Assembly: GCA_029844215.1 (NCBI GenBank)
Contig: CM056721.1
Coordinates: 134,383,254 to 134,447,253, forward strand
Length of the DNA: 64,000 bases
Reading direction: 5' to 3'
Source: Przewalskia tangutica
Lineage: Eukaryota; Streptophyta; Magnoliopsida; Solanales; Solanaceae
The stretch's first letter is position 1, and each line of letters opens with the position of its first letter. Below the pieces are notes generated by a model. The model was given only the letters and a program-made list of their open reading frames with translations. It was not told where the DNA came from and searched no databases. A program made the translations under genes and the position numbers. This document shows positions 57,857-64,000 of the stretch, in pieces.

Positions 57857-58882
57857 TAGGGATGTCAATGGGCGGGGTGGGGGCGGGGGAAGGGTACCCC
57901 GTACCCGTACTCATCACCTAAAACACACCCCCACCCCCGCCCCACCATCCATCACGGGTAGTAATTCCTCCACCCGTCCCCGCCTCACTTACTCCGCGCG
58001 GGTACCCAATTACCCGACGAGTATCCATTAATCTCATTCTCTTTTTCTGACGGTCCCGAAAAAATGATTAACTAGTTTCCAGGATTTACCTTGTCAAAAA
58101 GACGAACCCAACTATACACAGAGCTCTCCAGGTTGACTTTTGAATCTCTCAGTTAACCATCTTTCTACTGCAAGATCAAGGTTTTAACTTAGCATAAATG
58201 CTCGCTGAAAAGTTGGCAAACATTAAAACACAAATGATGGGCATTCCAAGGTTAGAGCTGTTTCATCCACACATGCAAGCCTAACCTAAGCATACATCCT
58301 ATTAAACTTACTATTTTCATATACCAGAGATGCAAATGGACAGTAAAAGTAGATTAGCCTACTAATATTATTTTCAGGATTTCCATAATTAGGAGCATGA
58401 AACTCAGTTGTGGACAAAGGAAAAACTAAACAGCAAGTAAATGGAAGAGGTACTTTCATGATTAGTACAAAACCATTTTATAAACAAAGGGACCAGGTAC
58501 ATTCAGGATCAGTACACTATTATTTATGTAAAAAAAAATGGAAAGAGATACTTTCATGAATTTCAGGACACGGTGTGGGTTGACTCAAGTCATATTTTAA
58601 ATCAAAGAGCCAAATAAATTCATAAATAGCCTAATTAAACTAATAGACGATACAGATATGGGTGGTGCGGGTACGGTCGGTGTGGGTACAGTGCGGGTAG
58701 CGGGGCGGGGCAAATGCGGGGCGGGTCTTATATGAAATCCACCTCCGCCCCACTACCCATGGCGGGTAGCATTTTTGATACCCATACCCACCCCACCACC
58801 CACCAAACCATCCCTATACCCGCTCCAACTGAAGCGGATACGGGACGATACCCGTATTTACCCGCCCCAGTGACATCCCTTT
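57857..58882. mobile_element. hAT-type MITE 2 (1026 bp) upstream of the polyamine oxidase gene
   Basis: Flanked by the perfect 8-bp duplication ATGAGGTA (57849-57856 and 58883-58890). Starts TAGGGATGTCAATGGGCGGG and ends CCCGCCCCAGTGACATCCCTTT, giving an inverted end of about 18 bp with one or two mismatches. Both subterminal zones (57870-58025 and 58655-58870) are dense in CGGGTA, GGGCGGGG and TACCCG motifs. The central 0.6 kb has ordinary composition and no coding; it could be captured sequence. No transposase. Confidence 0.9.
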
Positions 58883-58890
58883 ATGAGGTA

Positions 58891-59137
58891 GTTCGTTGAA
58901 TAGTTAGTAATAGTCTGGGACATCTAGAAAAATTAAATGGTATTTGTTGAATAAAGGAAAGAGAGAACGGTGTTCCCCCATTATTCGGTTGAAACCAAAC
59001 TATAAAAACCAACTCCCGCTATTTCTTCCGACTATTTCCAACTCTCTTTTAAACTCATCAACATTCATTCACGACTCCTCACACTCTCTGCTTCTACCTA
59101 CCACACCTTCTTCCTTACTGCACACATCCCCTCTTCC
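58891..59137 (+). promoter_or_regulatory. Proximal promoter and 5' leader of the polyamine oxidase gene
   Basis: The 247 bp between the MITE 2 target duplication and the start codon hold a TATA box at 59001 and a pyrimidine-rich, CA-rich leader (CTCTCTGCTTCTACCTACC) with no upstream ATG after the likely start site near 59030. Transcription start is inferred from TATA spacing. Confidence 0.6.
59001..59007 (+). promoter_or_regulatory. TATA box of the polyamine oxidase gene
   Basis: TATAAAA, 137 bp before the start codon and the only good TATA match in the proximal region. Confidence 0.65.
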
Positions 59138-62100
59138 ATGGAATCTCCCCGTCGATGCTCCGTAATCATCGTCGGAGCCGGCATCTCAGGTAATTTATCG
59201 CCTTCAATTTCGACACAAGTAACTATCAGACTCTGTTTCACATGTATAACCATGTTTCTACATTCACCCGAGAGATGCAAATTTTGATTTAATTTTATGT
59301 AGGTTTAACGGCGGCGAAGGTATTATCGGATAATGGGGTGGATGATGTGGTGATATTGGAGGCGGCTGATAAGATAGGTGGAAGGATAAGGAAGGAGGAA
59401 TTCGGCGGAGTAATTGTGGAACTCGGCGCCGGTTGGATCGCCGGCGTCGGAGGTAAACAATCTAATCCTGTTTGGGAACTTGCCCTTCAGTCTAATCTCC
59501 GAACATGCTTCTCCGATTACAGTAATGCTCGTTATAACATCTATGATCACAGGTTCGTAGAAAATTACTATAAAAACTATGAATTAGTTGGATTTGAATT
59601 GAAAAATTGGAATTATCAGCTTAATGTGTGTAGTTAATTATCATTATTATTTTTTGTATGTTACAGTGGGAACATATTTCCGAGTGGAATTGCGGCGGAC
59701 TCGTATAAGAAAGCGGTGGACTCAGCCATTCAGAAACTGAAAACCGAAGAAGGAAACAATCATCATGATGCATCCATTCTTGCTGAAACGCCGTCGTATG
59801 ACACATACAAGACACTGTTTTCATTTTTTTTCTTCTTATTTTAACAAAAAAATTAATAATTCTTTTTGTTATTTTCGATTTTCTTGTAGTACTCCAAAAA
59901 CACCAATAGAGCTGGCGATTGACTTCATTCTCCATGACTTTGAAATGGCAGGTCAATTTTTCAATTATCAATTCCTTGTACTCTGTGCCATTATTTAAAT
60001 GAGAAAAGTAGCCGTGTAATTATACTCCATCAGGATATAAAAGAGTCCTCCTAGTTATTCACACACCCTTAATAAAATATTAATTTTACTTAAAAATAGA
60101 TAATTTAACTAAAATAATCCTAATTAAATAATTATTGAGATTTAATCGTTTAACATTTAATAAGAGTCTGAAAAAGTAAGATTAATTACTTTTTGATTTG
60201 TTCTTGACACAAAAAATAAAATCTAATTGTACACTATTTTTGATATTGAGGGAGTATCATTTTTACCTTTTCTTTTTCCTTAACGTTTGAAGTGTAAATA
60301 ATTTTAGGATTGAATTTTGTGTTGTTTTGAATTTTACAGAGGTTGAACCAATATCAACATATGTAGATTTTGGAGAAAGAGAATTTATGGTTGCTGATGA
60401 AAGAGGGTATGAGCATTTGCTGTATAAAATGGCAGAAAACTTCCTTTTTACCTCTGAGGGTAAAATTACGGACAATCGTCTCAAGCTCAACACGGTAATT
60501 TATACTTCTCAGTTTTGATTTCTTGATTGATGGGTCAAATTATGACAACTACTGTAGAAATTTTAGGCAAAGTTGATGAATAGAAGCTGATAAACTGATA
60601 AGATTTAAAGATATGTTTTTTATTGCTTGGAAGTAATTTTATTTTTGAAGTAATTGGTACTGGTTCAAGTCGTGAAAATAAATTCTTGCAAATTATCAAT
60701 ATATAATTGTGCCCTTCCCCGAATCCCGCGCATTGCGGAACCTTAGTACACCGGAGAAATTTTATCTTTTTTTTTTGGTTCTGTTAAGATTGATTGATGA
60801 CCCACCAAGAGTGCAGAAAAGGACCTTTCCCAAGGATTATTCATTATTTTTAATTTTAAAAATCTTTCTAAATGTGCTTTACTAAGTACCTCCCTGTTTA
60901 AGGAAAAAAGAAAGCAAGTTGTAATAATTGTAAAGAGATTCATCACCTCTTAAATAAAACTATGGGAAAGTAACTCTCAGCAGTTTGTTATTGGAAGATG
61001 GTATATAAGAAAAAGGTACTAAAAAGTCACGGAAAAGCCAAAGAAAAGGAAAATGAAAGAACCTATGAAAGTGGTTTTGATTCATACAAATTAAAGATTT
61101 CTTTTTTGTGTGTGGATTGATTTGATATGATGATATAGAGTTAATAAAATGACAAAAGACTTGTTCCTCATCATTATATTGGTACCATAAAAGAGAACTT
61201 TTCCCATTCAACACATTATCATTTTAATTTTTATTGAACGTGTGTTCCCTTTCCCCCCTTATAAAATGCTAGTAATATCAAAATTTAGAAGGTAAAGCCA
61301 CTTTTACATAATGCAATCAAACATGGGTCCAAAGATCCACTAAATATCAAATATGCTATATTCCTTCAATAGTCAACTGATTCATAGTAATACAGTGTGA
61401 TGTATTATGTGATTTTGTCACCAGATTTTTGTGGATGGGATTGGTTTTTGTGCTTTTTAGGGTGCATAGCATAGTAGGCCACTGTGTTGATCTTAAAATA
61501 CTCCTTCATTTGAATAAATGCTGCATTTATGATAATTGTAATTAACAATTCATGGAATTGGGGCAGGTTGTTCGGGAAGTGCAGCACTCGAGAAACGGCG
61601 TCTTGGTGACAACAGAGGATGGTTCTCTTTACGAAGCCAATTATGTGATTTTGTCAGCTAGCATTGGTGTTCTCCAAAGCGACCTCATTTCCTTCACACC
61701 CCCTTTACCTGTGCGTCTCTTCTTTCAATCTGTTGACTACTATAAGGTTTAACCGAAATCATTTTTTTCAGACAGAGAACATAAGTTTATTTATATGGTG
61801 TGTGGCTGTGCGAGAAAACTTACTAAAACTAAAAAGTATAACAGTTTTGTATAACAACCTTAAAGGTTGAACTCATCAAATTTGTATTCTAGATCTAACT
61901 CTATATCCACCATTCCTAATTATCTAAGTGCCTAGGATAACGACATGTATGAATGATAGATATTCGCTTCACGTGAACATGGTTAGATTGTTGAGATCTT
62001 GAGCCTTTGATGTTGACAACAAGTGCATCGCACTATTACAGTCCAATAATGTAGTAACTTGAGGCTATGGCTACGATATAAAATTTCCGGTTAGACAACC

Positions 62101-63089
62101 TAAAGTTGGTCACCTGCAAATTATTTAGATGTATGTGGATTCTGAACCTATAGGATATTAAATTCCAACAATAGTGAAGGGGTCAGCATTTCTAGACAGT
62201 GAGCTACCTACATTTATTTCTGGACTTGGTTATTAAAATTGTCTCCACTGATACCTATCTTTCAGATTCATGTTTTAATTGGTTATATGCCAAGTATGGA
62301 CTACTGGACTGGAATGTGCAGTTGATATACAGCTTGTTTTCTTGTTGGCATTGATGTGGTTCCAAATCTAATAAGTTAAATTGGACAATTTTCTTTATTG
62401 GGTAGTTTATCTCCTATATTAGCTCTCATCTATGTTATTTTTATTTAGTGGAGTAAAACCTACCAATACATTAAAGAATTCCAGATAGTGAAGTTGCTTA
62501 TCACCAGTTATTAGAAATGGCAATTTGTAGTTGTAGCTAATAAAAATAAACAATTTGAAGCTTTTGAGGTGATTAGTTGTATATTTTATTTTGATTGATT
62601 AAATAAGGTTAACTGATACATTGTACACGCTAAATGTAGCGAAGCTTCCAAATTAACTATCAATGTCTAAATCAAGGATATAATTAATTGCTAGCGAACA
62701 AAATAGGTTGGTTAGCAGTACTTGGAGTAACTTAGTCTTTAGTGAACATAGAAATATCTCTTGTGCTAGATAAACTATTTATTAATTTTGTGATCAAATT
62801 ATTAATGAAAAAGGTTAATTATTTATCTGTTTTACCGCTGTTTCAAATATACCTGGTATCAGCTTCACCTTTAGTACCCTACTTTTCTTCTGTTTTTTAA
62901 ATAAATAAATTAAGGTCTTATCTGTATTAATTGATTCAGAGATGGAAGATGGAAGCCATCAGAAACTTGGATGTGATGGTTTATACAAAGATCTTTCTCA
63001 AATTTCCTTATAAGTTCTGGCCTTGTGAACCTGAGAAGGAGTTCTTCATCTATGCCCACGAGCGAAGAGGCTACTATACTTTCTGGCAG
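59138..63089 (+). CDS. PAO1: Polyamine oxidase, FAD-dependent amine oxidase (exons 1-7, 3' part beyond the window)
   Basis: Exons: 59138-59189, 59303-59552, 59667-59795, 59890-59951, 60340-60494, 61567-61710 and 62940-63089. All introns are GT-AG and the exons sum to 942 nt, 314 codons without a stop. Start ATG at 59138 lies in CCATGG and puts the dinucleotide-binding motif at residues 9-18 (VIIVGAGISG), followed by an acidic residue in VVILEA (Glu37) and KIGGR (41-45), the FAD-binding fold of the flavin amine oxidases. Later landmarks are ELGAGWI, PIELAIDFILHDFEMA, STYVDFGEREFMVADERGY, NYVILSASIGVLQSDLI and MVYTKIFLKF. No signal peptide, so probably cytosolic, like the plant PAO1 group that oxidises spermine or thermospermine and releases hydrogen peroxide. 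About 170-180 C-terminal residues should follow beyond 64000. The symbol is by subfamily resemblance. Only intact gene in the window. Confidence 0.93.
60495..61566 (+). other. Intron 5 of the polyamine oxidase gene
   Basis: 1072-bp AT-rich intron with donor GTAATT and acceptor GGGGCAG. No embedded gene or complete transposon was recognised. Confidence 0.85.
61711..62939 (+). other. Intron 6 of the polyamine oxidase gene
   Basis: 1229-bp AT-rich intron, donor GTGCGT, acceptor GATTCAG. No coding or repeat structure recognised. Confidence 0.85.
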
Positions 63090-64000
63090 GTTTGCACAAT
63101 TTATTGTCTAAATCTTGCATCTTTTTAATGATTGTTTTCTCTAATTCTAATAATGAGCATTACTGCATTCTTTTGGTTCATTACTTGCATCTGGGCAGTT
63201 TCTTCATCTTCGCCTTTTGGCAAGTCTTCTCACATTTGGGACTATTCCTTTGCTACAAAATGACTGCCTTAAAATACTATTAGGGGCTCAATAGTACATG
63301 GAGTTCCTTTCCTTATTAATCTTTAATTCCATATACCATTAGGAATCTGGAACTTGAAGTCAAGCTCATCTACCTGTATGTCCTAATAAAACAAAACCAT
63401 GTGTGACAGCAGTAATTTGTCTGTCTAATGAATGGATTAACGTAGGAAACTGATATCTGCTTTAACTAATACAATATACAATTTTGTCGTTACTTGTGAT
63501 GATGTGGCCCAGATTAGGTACTTTTAACATTTTATTAACATCAAGTAATCCTGGGCTCTGTACGTGTGGGGCACATGCATCTTAATGAATCTGCAAGTTG
63601 CAGACTTGTTTATTCGATTCTTTTTCCCCTATTGGGGTTGCATTACTACTAGGCACTTGACTTGGCTATCACACAATCCATTGTATCATGGTCATCAGAA
63701 GTACATCAGCTTCAGTATTTCTAATATGCACTGTGTTTGCATTAGCTTTGCAGTTCTACAATTGCTATTCTGTAGGATTAGAGTCGGTTACCTTTTCTTT
63801 CCTTCTGATTAATTAGCTGAGTAAGAAAGGCTCATGTTCTTGATATCCTGGAGTTCATATATATTCCAATGATTAATCTCAGAGGTTCTTGATGAGTTTA
63901 ACAATGAAGTCCATCCTTCTGTGGCACAGTGTTATATGAACAGTAGTATAGTGCTCAACCCCTGTCCATTTATTGATTTTGACATGAAAGAAATTTTCTT
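63090..64000 (+). other. Intron 7 of the polyamine oxidase gene, truncated by the window end
   Basis: Begins with donor GTTTGC after exon 7 (ending TTCTGGCAG, residues FWQ). No continuation of the conserved sequence (expected to encode a segment starting near His-Met-Glu-Asn) is found before 64000, so the intron exceeds 911 bp or the next exon lies outside. Confidence 0.75.

Noticed and set aside
63564..63812. Open frame of 82 codons near the right edge
   Set aside because: It lies in intron 7 of the polyamine oxidase gene, lacks the conserved continuation of the enzyme and has no recognisable domain.

Overview
This is nuclear DNA from a flowering plant, most likely a member of the nightshade family (Solanaceae). 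The evidence is one intron-containing plant polyamine oxidase gene at the right edge, tRNA-derived SINEs whose bodies resemble the Solanaceae TS/SolS SINEs, Ty1-copia and Ty3-gypsy (Athila-like and large-LTR) retrotransposons, hAT elements, and AT-rich spacers. The family-level assignment is an inference from repeat types; no database could be consulted.

Layout. 1-1961: 5' end of a minus-strand copia element that runs off the left edge (gag fragment, PBS, LTR). 3390-7043: a complete but broken hAT transposon with 8-bp target duplications. 7200-7682: two SINE remnants. 8245-12842: an old, internally deleted copia element (GTATA duplication) carrying a nested 2.8-kb solo LTR (GTTTG duplication). 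13680-19718: a SINE split by a structurally complete copia element (13930-19653, TTTAC duplication). 20021-23060: foldback/MITE-like and CACTA-like repeats. 23150-24115: an AT-rich palindromic satellite interrupted by a GC-rich minisatellite. 24261-36758: a minus-strand Athila-like gypsy element lacking RT, RNase H and integrase; a second hAT copy sits in its 5' LTR. 36759-38989: a truncated third copy of the large LTR. 40600-41850: a decayed copia relic. 41985-47024 and 48792-56328: two related copia elements, the second invaded by another large solo LTR. 47880-48329 and 57857-58882: hAT-type MITEs. 56353-57820: a PIF/Harbinger relic.

The only gene that looks functional is the polyamine oxidase starting at 59138. 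Seven exons (314 codons, all splice phases consistent) are visible and the rest lies beyond 64000. A hAT-type MITE ends 118 bp before its TATA box, so transposon DNA forms most of its upstream region.

The rest of the window is a nested transposon landscape in which target duplications and interruptions give a relative order of insertions. I found no convincing undescribed biological system. The observations most worth following are: a group of four hAT-type elements sharing TAGGG-like ends and dense GC-rich subterminal motifs; a large-LTR family with a different minisatellite in the same interval of each copy; an Athila element with mismatched flanks; a young copia copy that was probably already defective when it inserted; and the MITE in the polyamine oxidase promoter.
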